Below are positions 1 through 12,120 of a stretch of 64,000 nucleotides of DNA, in pieces. The first letter of the stretch is position 1. Each line of letters opens with the position of its first letter. Below the pieces are notes generated by a model. It ran no database searches. It saw only the letters and a program-made list of their open reading frames with translations, and was not told where the DNA came from. The stretch is taken from contig NC_092459.1 of the NCBI RefSeq assembly GCF_047495875.1, forward strand, positions 96,319,560 to 96,383,559, given 5' to 3'. Source of the stretch: Pithys albifrons albifrons. Lineage: Eukaryota > Chordata > Aves > Passeriformes > Thamnophilidae. The position numbers and the translations under genes were made by a program.

Positions 1-2396
1 AAGAAAGCAGAAGTAGCAATAAATAGTAAATGTGAATTGCCACTGATTCATTTTATAATGGCATTTAATTTTTTTAATATAACTGCATTTACATTAATCA
101 AGTTCCTAGTTATATGAAAACAAGCTATTCTGGCTTTGTCTATTAAAAAAAAGGACAAAAAAATTAATTCAATTTTATTTTAGTTTCAGCAGTATTTGCA
201 AAATGAAACACTAATGGTCTGATATCCACTGATGGGCTGTAATTCTGCAGGTGCTATTTTAAACCTACAGGTTAGTGTAGCTACAGCTGATAAAAAGTTT
301 GGTACCTGCTGCATGTACAACCTGAAGCCGAAATGTTGAATGCCAGCAGTCAAAACACTGTTGAAAGAGAAGTGGAACAGCTGGGCTGCTTTTCAACTTC
401 TCCTTGCAACAGTTTCATTTTAAGACAGCAATTTTAGTTCTTTAAGATGAGGGAAGGAAATGTTTTCACTTCACTGTGCCCTGAATTTTAGTATGCTGAA
501 CTGTCTTTATCTCTGACATTATCCTGGTTGTAATTTCCAGTGAAGTTAATGAAGCTACAGATGATTTTGATACACTGTATGCACAATGTGTGACTAAACT
601 TTTTTTTGGCAGCAGTTATTTTTTATTATTACTTAAACACTGCATGTCTTTTTTTGAGGGAGGAAAAAAAGGTGTGAATGGTATTCAATATAACATCCCT
701 ATATTCTAGCCCTTATTCTTTTTGCCTAGTAAACTACAGAAATATTTCTAATTTAGTCTTTGAATTACAGAATAAAAATAAATACAAAAAACCTTTGCCA
801 TTTAGACTCTTAATTCCAGTCAACTTTCTTGCTCTGATCATTAAGCATGACCAGTTTTGAGAAAAAGATCTTCCTGTAGCTGCAGAGCATCCTCAAGTGC
901 CTATTTGCAATGGCCAAAAATTAGAAAAAAATCTTCAATGAGGAATAATTTTGGTCTTTAGAGGCATTTCAGCATTTTGTTAATTTTGAAAATAAGATAA
1001 TATTCTAAAACTAAGGGCAGAGTTAGTGGGGTGGAGAATATTTTACAAAGAAACTAACAAGCATTTTGGCTTTGCATGTTTTTGAATTATATTTCCAATT
1101 AAAAATGCAGAGTGCTAAATCACATTACAAAGATAAATAGGAAAGTACAACTTCATTGTTGAAAACAATTTCCCTCCTATCAATCTGAGGATTCACGCAT
1201 CAATATTGTAGATGAACTGTTAATTACAAAATCAATTAAAAAATTATTTCTAAAAACAGTCACGCGTTCTGGCTCTCAGGGGGGCAATTTGGGCAGAAGG
1301 TCTCATCTCACTAGGACCGCGCCAAATCACAAGTCGTCATCCACAAGTAAGCAAAAGCAATCTGGTTTTTCATTTTTCAGCGCGGCTGAGCCCAGCCTGA
1401 GATTGATCGTCACATATGGCCCCAGAAAACAAACTGTCAATACCTTGAATGCTGCAGAATTTGAACAAATAGCCGTCCGCCCATTCAAGCCACTCATTGC
1501 ATCCCATTTAACAGATTTTATTGACAGTTTCCTTCTTGTAATTAAAGGGAAAACTACTGGCCAGCAACCAAGATAAAGTTCAAAGATAGGGTCAAAACAA
1601 AAGCAGATGGAGGGGCACGGTGTGACTGTCAATGGAACATAGCATCAGAGCATGTTATTGACACACAGGTATCTAATGATCGGCACGTCATTAAAGAGGG
1701 ATCTATCGTGAACTTTATGCAAATGCTAAAAGGGACTTAAGACCACAATAAAGCATTAAGGAGACACAAAAGGAAAAACAACAAAGCACAAACGATTTTT
1801 ACTTATCTGACAGTATTCACTGCTTCAGCACTTTAAATTCAAATGTGGAAAAAAAATTCTTTCTGAGATTTTTAACTCTTGCTGCACAGGTAATAATTTT
1901 TGCAGAAGCACTCTCATAAATACAGAGGATATATAAGTAAAGGTGGGGTCCTTGTGAGATTCAATAAGGATTTCCTCCCTCCTCCCATATCCTGAATTCC
2001 CTCTATCAAATAAATCAGTAGCTGCCTTTAAAGAGAAAATATATAGCCTATTCTTCAGCATCCTTTCTTTCCTTTTAATTGCAATGATTAGACTTGTCTG
2101 GATTATGGAATGGTTATAGGAGAACAACATCTATATTCATTTGAAGGGATCTTTGCCTGAAAAATACTCTCCAAATCATATTCTCCACTTCCTTAGGAAC
2201 ATATTCCCCAATTACTTCGAAACAGACAGTTGTTCTTAGTTTGAACTGCTTTCTTTGTTGCCTTTTAGCTAAAATCTGATTAGCAATTTCTTATTCTAAA
2301 GCCATGTTTAAAACAAGCATGCAGAAGTATTATGGAAGGTAGGGGGAAAAAAATGACACATTAAAAATGTAGCAACCGTCATGCCACTCTGCCAAC
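1..2396 (-). other. ESRRG: ESRRG intron, 5' part only (runs off the left edge)
   Basis: This is the start of the intron after the helix 4-8 exon. I looked for the terminal exon (helices 9-12, ending in the AF-2 helix) and did not find it, so it should lie beyond position 1. The segment holds a CpG-retaining candidate regulatory stretch at about 1,255-1,735. The rest (1-1,250 and 1,740-2,390) is AT-rich with nothing else I can support. Confidence 0.85.
1255..1735. promoter_or_regulatory. Candidate conserved non-coding element with POU octamer
   Basis: About 14 CpGs survive in under 500 bp of an otherwise CpG-poor intron. They fall in blocks such as CACGCG, ACCGCGCC, AGCGCGGC and CCGTCCGCC. 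A perfect ATGCAAAT octamer lies at 1717-1724, and several TTAATT/ATTAAA homeodomain-type cores are present. Short opposing open frames cross it, but neither has recognisable protein similarity. Enhancer function is inferred from texture only. Confidence 0.33.
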
Positions 2397-2399
2397 CTG
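2391..2399 (-). other. Weak 5' splice site of the 270-nt ESRRG exon
   Basis: Read on the minus strand the junction is CAG|GTTGGC. It has the obligatory GT and a G at +5 but lacks the purine at +3, the A at +4 and the T at +6 of the consensus. The exon end falls exactly where ERR-gamma protein continues with Asp378 (split G|AC), so the site is very probably the true donor. No better in-frame donor is visible in the next 80 nt. Confidence 0.8.
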
Positions 2400-2666
2400 A
2401 ATTAGCAAGTGCTATAGCTTTGAGGGTGACAAACTCTTCTTTCTCCAGCTTCATGCTCTTGTATTTCTTTACCAGCTGCAGTATGGCATTGTTAAGGTCA
2501 AGAAGGCCTGCCAATTTGGACTGGTCTTCATCCATAATATAATCTTCAGCATATACGAGCTCATCCTCAAAAGAAAGTGACCGGTATACAACACCGAGAA
2601 TCAAAATCTCCATCCAAGCACTCTGCAGAAGGCTCATCTGGTCAGCGAGAGACAAAGTGGAGAATC
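2397..2666 (-). CDS. ESRRG: ESRRG coding exon: ligand-binding domain, helices 4 to 8
   Basis: This is an internal exon of estrogen-related receptor gamma, a constitutively active orphan nuclear receptor that works in the nucleus on oxidative-metabolism genes. The minus strand encodes 89 whole codons plus split codons at both ends, matching human residues 288-378 as I know them. The nuclear-receptor signature continues here from the previous exon ([13 protein letters not shown]). Pocket residues Trp305, Met306, Leu309, Arg316, Tyr326 and Asn346 are present. Helices 4/5, the beta-hairpin, helix 7 ([18 protein letters not shown]) and helix 8 ([14 protein letters not shown]) follow in order. [20 protein letters not shown] fits gamma rather than beta (LYRAILQLVRRYKKLKVE). 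The 3' splice site is a pyrimidine tract ending TTCAG at 2667-2668. The 5' splice site is CAG|GTTGGC, GT but weak. Both ends are phase 1. Position 328 reads Glu where I recall Asp in human. The exon's frame stays open into the intron to a stop at 2308. Confidence 0.96.
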
Positions 2667-4374
2667 CTGAACAGGAGAAAAAAACACAACAGGAAAAATA
2701 TTAAACACATTTGGATTTATCAGAAATCTGCTTCTCCTTTTTATTTCTTTTTATATACATTGTGATAAAACATGAATGTAATTCTACCATTCTCCCTTCT
2801 GCTTTTGTGCTTCTCCTCCTCATCCTACTAAAAGAAAGTGAATCTATATAAAGTAAAATATTTTGTAAACAAAAGAGAAGTTTTAAACAAGCTGGAATTT
2901 GCAGGGTCTTCTTGTAAGAATCATATTAATTTGGGGGGTACTGCAGTGACAGTCTGTGATTTGGATCATGTCTTTGTTCTGAAATACTTGTGCTTATTTC
3001 TAAAAATGTGATGCTTTGAAACACATCTGGTGACTCTATTCACCACTACCATAAACCAAGAAGGATAATTTAGGAGAGAAAAAACTAAAACTTTTTTAAA
3101 AGGGAAGATTTGATGTTTTAATAGAATTAAGGTGACGATGAAAAAGAGAAAAATTCTCTTTGAACTTTAACCTCAGGGGAAAGAGAAGGAACACCCACCT
3201 TTCTCAGAAAAGACACTGATCATTTCAGTAATGGCTTCTGCTTCTACTGCACTTGTTGAAATAACAGAGTGGCATACTGAATACCAACTGAATAGCAGGG
3301 ACACCATCCTTTTTCTGAGGGCAACCAAAATTTTAATAAATGCCTCTTAATGAATTTAACTTTTGCTTTTTTATCCGCCTCTCCCTGCTGTCTTTCCTAA
3401 TAGGATCACTAAAGGCAAACATCTTTACTGTCTTACCTTTTCAGACTCTTGTTGACAGTACCTATTAATTTATTATATCAAACTGCTAATATCCCAATCA
3501 CATTAGGAGCTAGAAAACAATATGGGAGAGGAAGTGATTTTCCTGGCCTGTTGGTGAAATGCTGCAGTTTGCCAGTTGGCACCATCAACCACAAGTACTT
3601 AATAAAATCATCAAAGGGGATTAGTCAAGCTTTTCTTAAAGGGTCTTAAGACATGTCTGAGGCTTTCATTTAGTTGTTTATGGAGCTGCTTACGTGTCCT
3701 TTGACAGGGTTCCCGCTGTAAGAACATTCTTTTTGGCGTTCAATTACACTTAAATGCATTTTTCCGTTTTGAAAGTCAAGAGTTACAGTCAAGCAAGAAT
3801 ATATCATAAACTAGCAAATCTGCAAGGCATCTACACCAAACAAGATTTTCTGTATAAGCACTAAGCAGCAAAACTAATACAATAAAAAAGAAAAGCCCAC
3901 ATCCAAACCACCAGGCATCCATAAAAAATGAAACATAAAACTGGCTGCATGCTCTCTCTCTCTCATTTTTCTCCCCCTCCTTATTTGTTTTCATTTTCTC
4001 TTACTGTCTTTTGAGTCTTGTGATAGAACTGTAGCTCTGCTTTCAAAAAAAAAAACCCAACAAAAACTGAGCCAACAACAACAGGAAACCCTTGAAGATG
4101 TAACAATGGAAAACAACACGTCTGTGATTAAAATAAATAAGAGGGAAATGGAGAAGAAATAATCATTTCAAAGGTTATAGGGAGGAATTAATGATTTCAA
4201 TTAGCTTCAACATTTCTGTTCCTTCCCGTCTTTCAAGAACCAGTTTTTCTGCAGTAGCAGATGGACAGAGAATGTAGCCTGCAGCACTGTCCTGTGACAG
4301 CCCCATTCTCCCTCCCAGACACTGCTGTTAGTAAATAGATTTACACATTCTCCAATCTCCACACATCTTTCTGC

Positions 4375-4770
4375 CGAATAATTAAAAGCAGGATGATTAG
4401 TTTATTGAGTGGAAGGAGGAACTTTTTTATTGAGGTCCATCCACGATTTTATCAGGGCCAGCACTTTTACGGTTGTCATGAGGGTGCAGGCATCCAATTT
4501 TTCTTATCTGCCTGATTAATACAAACGCTGTTTCAGGACGCATTAATTAACAGATACAAATCTACGTTCTCATGGAAGGATCAATACAGAGAAGAAAAGA
4601 GGCATCAATGTGAATTTAGTGCTGATGATGGAGAAGGCACTCTATTGACATTTACGTGCATAGAAACTTTAAAGTTGCAGTGGAGCCCTTTTGTCCCTGT
4701 GATTTACAAATTAACAATTTTTCAGGTATAACAATGTTTCACACACTTCTGCGGGGTTTAATTAAGCAAA
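4375..4770. promoter_or_regulatory. Candidate conserved non-coding element rich in homeodomain sites
   Basis: Contains repeated TAATTAA, GATTAAT, ATTAATTAACAG and TTAATTAAGC cores. Seven CpGs are scattered across it (GCCGAA, CACGAT, TACGGT, AACGCT, GACGCA, TACGTT, TACGTG) in non-repetitive sequence. This composition is typical of developmental enhancers in gene-poor vertebrate loci. No alignment was available to confirm conservation. Confidence 0.3.
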
Positions 4771-5869
4771 AAGCAATAAAATCAGTTTTGATTAAAAAAG
4801 TTTAACCTACAATTTCTCTCTGTATTAGTGTTTTCTCCTGAAAACTCCCTAACTTTCTTTTTTATTTGCTTATCTATTTTAGTACAGGTTTTTTGGCACT
4901 GGTTTTATTTTTTTTAATAAATAATACTATGTTTCAGTAACATTTATTGTGTGCCACAGTCAAAGAAAATTACATTTGCCCTGTGAGGGGGAAAAATGGA
5001 ATGTTGCCTATAATTTATTGTACTGCACTCTTGAAAAATCTGCATTCTAGAGCAGTAAATATACCAGTTGTTTTTATACGACACATAAAAAATCAAAAGA
5101 AATTTTTTACATTATAGAAAAACTAGCAAATACAAACCATGCTTTTCCATTCTTCAATAATAAATCAAATCAACATCACTATTTTCTTCCTGATCGAAGT
5201 AACTTTCCCTTGAAAGCCTGTTCAGTGAAAGCATGTTTTAACTTTTAAAGGCATCCCTCGTGGGAATGTAAAGCTGCATCAAGTTGTAATTAATCTGGTT
5301 TTGTTTTGATTTTTCAGAAAATGTGAAAGCATCCACCATGCCCCTTGTATCACGGAAATGCCCTTTTAATATGTGTTCAACAAGTCACAGTTAAAAGAAC
5401 AGATTTTACAGGCGTATATTTTTGTATTATATACGAAGATTTATTTTTAATTGTTTACAGGAGGCTATACTTATTCCATGCCAAACTCTTGAGTCTGTGA
5501 GATTTTGCCATGTGAATCCCCCAGATCAACCACATTCTCTGACAAGTGGAAATTTTCTATATTGAATTGCAACTATTTTTTTAAAAATCTCCAAATTGGA
5601 CGAGATGCATTTCTACCTTTCTGAACCAGTGTCAGCCTCTCCAGTCACACCTCTAAGCTCTTTCCAAAGCACCACGAGATGCTGCACAATGGTACGGTTT
5701 TGGATGTTGTGCTTCGTGTGGGTCCTTAATCCTTAAGTCTTGCAGGTCACTGCTTTAAATATAGAACTGTGTAATGGCTTTTTAAAATACAACGCTGTGT
5801 ACCTTTTTCCCCCTTACCAGGTACCATATTGGTGACAACTTTGATCTCTCTCCATCTTCCTCCCCAAGT

Positions 5870-6015
5870 CAATGCCATTTAATGTATCTGAGGCATTTGC
5901 TCGCAGAGGGACTCTGTACCTTGACCTGCAGTTAAATAGCATGTTTATCTGCGATGCAGCGCACTCCAAATAAACCAGATGACACTTTGCAGTAACGTCA
6001 TTTGGAAGGATTGAA
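5870..6015. promoter_or_regulatory. Weak candidate regulatory stretch
   Basis: Non-repetitive sequence with CpGs at GCTCGCAG, CTGCGATG, CAGCGCAC and AACGTCA, plus a TTGACCT nuclear-receptor-like half-site near 5,920. An open frame on the minus strand (5,814-6,026) has no recognisable protein similarity. Function is conjectural. Confidence 0.2.
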
Positions 6016-6458
6016 AGGCTTCTCAAGAGTCAGGTACCCCTGAGGTAAGAAGCTTGAAGGAAGCATGTTTTGTGCCAACCCTCCTGCCATCTTCTGCTAG
6101 ACACTTGTGTGCTTGACAATGATGCCATGGGCACTTGTCAAGATTTTCTTTTCTTTTTGCCTAGCAAACTGATGCACTTTGCAGTCAACTTACAAAAAAG
6201 GCTAAGCATTTGAAAGTGTGAAGGGCAAAAAATATCTGACGGCTAGTCTTCAAAAATACACTTTCATTTCAGAAAGCATAAATGTTTATTTCCTGAGCGG
6301 AGTGTTGACAGAAATAGGCTGCAGCGCAGGCATATGAATTTAACCCCTGGTAGGCATTCTTTTCAGAGTGGTTTTTATGTGGCTGACTGCAAGCAGTGTA
6401 AACCTATGGGGTGTCTTGTACTATCACTTAACAATAGCGTTGATTTGCTGGTTACAGA

Positions 6459-6688
<230 letters not shown>

Positions 6689-8844
6689 TCCCCCTTTCAG
6701 GGACTGTGTGTTTCTTTCGCTAAAAATAGACACTTTTCTACAAACAGTGTATCACACTCCAATTGTAATTATGCCGTAATGACTCACTGAGATAACTGAC
6801 TGTGCATTGAGAAAAGGTTGATTGAGCAACAGAACATATGCTTGGGGTTTTTTTGCTTTTGGATACCAGTAAACCTAAAGCTCAAAGGAAGCAGCAATAA
6901 ATACGTAAAAAGGCCTCAGCATTTTTATTACAGGAACAAGAGGTGTCGAGCTGACTGCACTCTGCAGTGCTCAGCACTCCAAGCCAGCTCCAAGCACAGT
7001 TCACAGCCTCTTCAACAGGGCTGTTTAAACCACTGATCTTTTCAAATATCAGCACATGCACCACTTGTTCTCTATTTCACATTGCACACAGCTCCATGCT
7101 AAGTAGGGTAAATCTTTTATATTCCTGAAGACCCTTTCCTCTACTTCATTAAGATGGACTTCATGGACACTAACTCACTAGGGGGCACAGTGAAGCAGCT
7201 GCAGATGGTCAAGTGCCAAAGAAAGATCTGTGCCTTGCACACAGCACTTCGAGAACTACTGGCCAAAAAAAAGACAGTGGCTGGACTTATCCCTACCACT
7301 ATTTTCATCCTTAAGCATTTGATCTGATGCCTCAATCAGGTTACTCAAACTCAAATCCTAGAGTTTATTTCACTTTGCAGGGAATGAACTTCCTCTCCGA
7401 TACGTGTTTAGAAATCCAAATATTTGACCAAACTAGGCATGAAATTTCTGGCAAATCTGGGAGTTTTGCTTGCCTTTTCTGATAATTGTCTCCCATTTAT
7501 TTTACCAGTTGTTTGTGTGATTGTTACCTTTGTAAGTAAAATATTACTCTTGCTTGTGCCGGTTTGTACTTCAAATATCTTCATTTACATTTTTTATCAT
7601 CAAAGCTGTGCTTGAAAATGATATGTTCACTAGTGTGTTGCAGATTCAATATATTTACACAGTTGAAATATCAGAGCTGGATTTTTAAATTATTTACACT
7701 TAATTTTGATAGATTAACTTCTTTCTAAATGTTTTATGGGTACTGATGTTTTCAGCACAGGTTTTTTTATTTCAAAAGTGATGCATAGCAGCCACTGTTG
7801 TCAAAAGAACAAACTGATACTGTAAACACATTTAAAAAACAACTTTTCTTTTAGCCCAATCACTCATATTTAGAGGGTGCATGGCCCCGTGGTCAAATGA
7901 CAAACAGTGGGCCAAAGGCTGTACTGAAAGTGAATGTAAAGAAACCCCATTTCAAGATCAGACTTGGGTCCAATGCGCTCTTGGATGTACAGCTGTCACT
8001 CTGCCCTCCTCTCCTTGCCTCGCACACACTCAGCGTTTGCTTGGATCCATCGAGCAACTTCAGCTGCCTTCCAGGGATGTAAACAAAGGCCAGGGAATTT
8101 TCTGCTGGGGCTATGTAATGTTTTCTAGACATGATCACACTGTTTGCTGAAGGAAACCTTCATAGCCTGACTGCCCTTTAACTATCATTCTCTCAAAAAT
8201 CCAAGGAAGAGGATAGCACGATTCATTTTTTTAGGCTATATCCAGTGCTGAATCTCCCACAGAGATCTGAAATAAGGGATCCTATTTATTATATTAATTC
8301 AAGAAAAAATTGATTTAATTGCATTTCAAAGTACTGTATGATCTAAAAATATCTATCAAGACCCAGAAACATTCCAGTGGTTTTGAAAACCGTTCAACAG
8401 AAGGAGAGTGCTTTCTCTAATCACCGAACATATTTCCCAGATTATGGATGAAATTTCATGAAAGCTGGAATAGAAACAGATACAACTCATTATGCCAGGG
8501 GAAATCCATTATTTCAGCTTTTTCCTTTAATTTTTTAAATACCTCTCTGCTTATGGAGCCCCTGGTATAAGGCTAACAATTGCACATGATGCCATAACAA
8601 GCTGAGATTTAAGTATGAGTGAGAATTTTCATGTGAGAGGTGTCAGCTCACAAAACAAAACGCAGATATTTGCCCAAACTTGAAAGTCACAAATCAAGTT
8701 CCGATGCACAAACAACCAAAAATACAACCAAAGGCTGTTTGCTGGATTCAGCTTCCAAGCTCTTTGGAACTGAAGTGCTGCAATCAAAGTTACATTTGCA
8801 AATGAATTCCACCCAGTAAGTTTAGCCCAGTAAAACCACCTCCT

Positions 8845-8965
8845 TTGCGGAGCGATGCTTTGCTGTGTCGCTTCTCCTGCTGCCACTACAGCAGAGCAGA
8901 GCACCGCAGAAGCAGCACCGGGGCTCTGTTGTGAGCGGCGCTACGAGGTGCGACTGCCATCTGTT
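8845..8965. promoter_or_regulatory. Small intronic CpG-dense patch
   Basis: About nine CpGs occur within roughly 110 bp (GCGGAGCGATG, TGTCGCT, ACCGCAG, CACCGGG, GAGCGGCGCTACGAGGTGCG) in GC-rich sequence, inside an intron where CpG is scarce. It could be a small unmethylated island, an alternative promoter or a conserved element. A purine/A-rich tract about 75 bp to the right (9,039-9,085) leaves open that this is an old poly(A)-tailed retrocopy, but no flanking duplication is evident. Confidence 0.35.
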
Positions 8966-9038
8966 AGCTGTGCAGCCCTGGGAGAGGGGAGCTCAGACTG
9001 CACACACAGAGGTGTCCAGGAATCACTCTATCTTGGAT

Positions 9039-9085
9039 CAAAAAAAAAAGCAAAACAAAGAAGAAAAAGAAAGCAAAAAAAAAAA
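9039..9085 (+). repeat. A-rich tract
   Basis: Two A runs of about ten bases flank a GAAAA/CAAAA mixture. It may be low-complexity DNA or the decayed tail of a retroposed sequence. Confidence 0.9.
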
Positions 9086-9264
9086 GGCAACATGCATTTG
9101 GAGAGCACCAGGATGTTTTCAGCCAAGCCTGTGCACTTTCTCAGGTTTAAGTGTGTTTATACTCCTAACTCTTGCTGTCCAAGCTCTTATAAAATACACA
9201 TTTTTTTAATATTTTATTACACAGGAAAATGCCTATGATAAGCACTTTTTCACTAACACCTACC

Positions 9265-9480
9265 AGCAAGACGGGAAATGCCACACAGAGCATTAAGAAA
9301 CCCGGGGCTGTTATCACAACGCTACTTTCATCTCACTGAAACAACAGCAGAGAGATGGCACGGCAATAAAAATGTATTCACACTGCATGTCCCTCTCAAT
9401 CCATTACGAACAATGGGTTCTCGCTAAGCAAATATTCGCTTGTCAGAAGTATTTGCAACACTGGATTCATTCAGCAGGAC
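9265..9480. promoter_or_regulatory. Candidate conserved non-coding element
   Basis: Seven CpGs are retained (GACGGG, CCCGGG, AACGCT, CACGGC, TACGAA, CTCGCT, TTCGCT) in unique sequence containing an AATAAAAATG block and ATTACGAACAATGG, which includes a SOX-type ACAATGG core. Inferred from texture only. Confidence 0.25.
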
Positions 9481-12049
9481 TAAGTAAGTGAAGTTCACAG
9501 CAATTTAAAAGCAGCAAATTAGGCATTTACAAACAGTGAAGATGCTGCTTGTCTAGCATGACCTTTCACTCAAGCTATACAAAAAGGTGTTAATGTAATT
9601 TAAATACGAGTTAGAAATACTTCTGGTTTGCCTTTTACCCTGTAAAACCTTACATGATAACACTAAACAGGAGCAATTTAAGCTTTTCATTTCTTCCCAG
9701 GGTTAGAGGCACACAGTGAGATGTAACCCACAATAGTTCAAACTGATTTCAGTACTTAAATCAGACACATCCCTCTCTAACAACCCAAATATTTCTAGGC
9801 AGCTACTTTTAAGTTTCTTATTTCTGGTTACATTGTAAATTCTTGTGAGCTGCTTCTTTAGCATTAGTAAGGAAAGGAACTGGAAAATATGACCGATTAA
9901 GAACATCTCTCTGACTTCACATAAGGAGGTGCTAATACTTTTCAGTGAAACACTAAAGATTTAAAAAACTAGTGAGTCACACTTGCTTCAGGACAGATTT
10001 GGTAAGATTCCAATGTATGTAGTACTTTATAATGGCATTTTTGGAAATATATGGTTTGAAATATTGTACTTTTTATTTCCATTAATTTTCATTTCACACC
10101 TTATTATTTCAGTATTCATCAAGAAAAAGGAAAATAAAAGACCAATTAATTTAAACAGATTAATACTTGATTTTCCTTTTGGGCTGACTTTACCATTGAA
10201 ACTCTCACAATTTTAAACAGCTCTACTGCAAACTCATACCAACCTTTCGCTAAAAAGATGCCAGGCCAAACACTTGTATTTTGCACTATCACCAGATGCT
10301 CTGAGAACAGAGAAGACCTGAGAAGTAGGAAACTGCCCTCCTCGCTCTTTTGTTTTCTCTATGTAAGGCTGTTAGCACTCCTGGTGCACTGCCTTCTCTG
10401 AGGTGAGGTTTTGAGTTCTAAGATACGGACAATGAAAAAAAGTTTTAAAATTCAGACTAGCAGTACAATATGGCCCAATGAAGCTGTAAGTCTGCTTAAG
10501 GTCAGCAGTATGAACTTGCACATTCCTGAGGGTGATCTTTTTAATGCACTACATATGTGATCTGATCTGCTTCTTTAAAGTTAACTCTTGCAGTTCTTTA
10601 AAATTTAACCTTCAAACATAGTTTGGCTAGACTATGGGATTTTTTTTTGTTCTCTTATTGAAGATAGCAGAGGCAGATGTCGTGACATGGTGTGCTCCAA
10701 AAATCACAGGAGGAAATGGAGCAGGATTGTGTTTATGACCCTGACTGTTTTCTTTCACTGAGCCTATATATAAAAACCACCAATCATACTTTCAACATAA
10801 ATACTGACTTCACCCAAATTTCCCTTCAGTCTCTTGTGGATGTATGTATTTGAGTGTGACTACAATAAAGCCAGATATGAGGGTGAAAAACCAAAAACTG
10901 CATTCTGTCATTAGTAAAGTGAATGTAGACAAAAATCAAAGAGTATCCATGAGTATGGCTGGATCACTCTCGAAGTCCAGCTGAGAAAATGGTTATGCAG
11001 TTCACCTTAAAACAGTCAGCATAACACCTGTATATCCTGTGTGTGGTGTGCCTTACCTAGATCCCTCAAAGAGTTCAGCTACCAGAAATGAAACTACAAT
11101 CACACATAATTTAACAGCCTTCTTCCCTAATTTTTACTCAACCAAAGAAAATTTAAAAAAAACAGCATGAACTTGACAGAGGAACCTTGCTAAACTAGTA
11201 ACAACAAGCAACATTCACTCAGGTTCACTTCAACCACTGAACACATCAGCCTCCCAAAAGCTGCATGCACTGACTGGGGATATCAAGAAATGTTCAACCT
11301 TCCTTCAGCATATTAGTCTTCAAAACCAAGCTTACTGGATTATAAAATACCACAACTTTGTGTGGGTGTTTTCACAGAAGGGAGAGATTTCTTGTGCGTT
11401 TAATACGTATTGTCTTTTATTTACAACCTCTACAGGCCTGCTTTGAGAGCACTTTTCCTCAGAGTGCTGGGTCACTGCTGTTTGCCTTTTGCTCCCTCGG
11501 GGAAGCCACCAGTCATTTCCTCGCTGAAAGCTGTGGCAATCCCTGCTCCCTCCATCTTTCCATCAAGCAAAGTCAGGTTTCCAGGAATTCCCCAATCATG
11601 TTAATAATATGAATCTAGTATAGGAATGTATTAGCATACAGAGACAACCATGCTTGCGATCCAATCAACGTATCTGTGTTAACCCTGTTTGTGCTGAGCT
11701 GGCTAAAATCACTCTCCGTTGCCAAAGCAGAAACTTTGGATTGCAAAATTCTGGGTTAACATTCCTTTTCACCCGCTGGAAGGAAAATGAAACCTCAAAC
11801 CACTGTCCTACACATCTTCCATCTTCTTCCCAATTTTTAAAACTTTTCTATTCATTAGTTTATTTTCTTAATGTGCTGCAGATGCCAAAAAATTGAAATG
11901 ATGTTTACAATCTTCCTGGTTTGCAAGAAAGAGAGCCACACATGTTCTCCTACATGAACATCAAATTTCTAGTTTATCTAGTTGAGTGTGTATGTACCAT
12001 TAAGATCATCTCTGGAGGCTGTGTCTTAAGTCTACAACAGTCCACACAC

Positions 12050-12091
12050 AGGGAAAAAAAAAAGAGAGAAAAAAGAAGAGAAAAAAAAAGG
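12050..12091 (+). repeat. Polypurine tract
   Basis: An uninterrupted A/G run of about 42 bp, immediately left of the candidate element at 12,121. On the transcript strand it is a polypyrimidine tract. Confidence 0.9.
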
Positions 12092-12120
12092 AAGCTGCCT
12101 GATTCTAATACACCTAATTA

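Larger units (their letters stand above)
2667..6458 (-). other. ESRRG: ESRRG 33.6-kb intron, segment nearest the 270-nt exon
   Basis: This is the 3' end of the large intron in transcript sense. It includes the branch/pyrimidine region just right of 2,667. The stretch 4,375-4,770 looks like a candidate regulatory element, and a weaker CpG-retaining stretch lies at about 5,870-6,015. The remainder is AT-rich, with short T and A runs and no gene. Confidence 0.8.

Noticed and set aside
1..2396. Search for the terminal ESRRG exon (helices 9-12)
   Set aside because: No matching minus-strand reading found; probably left of the window.
2577..2765. + strand open frame over the 270-nt exon
   Set aside because: Antisense shadow of the ESRRG exon.
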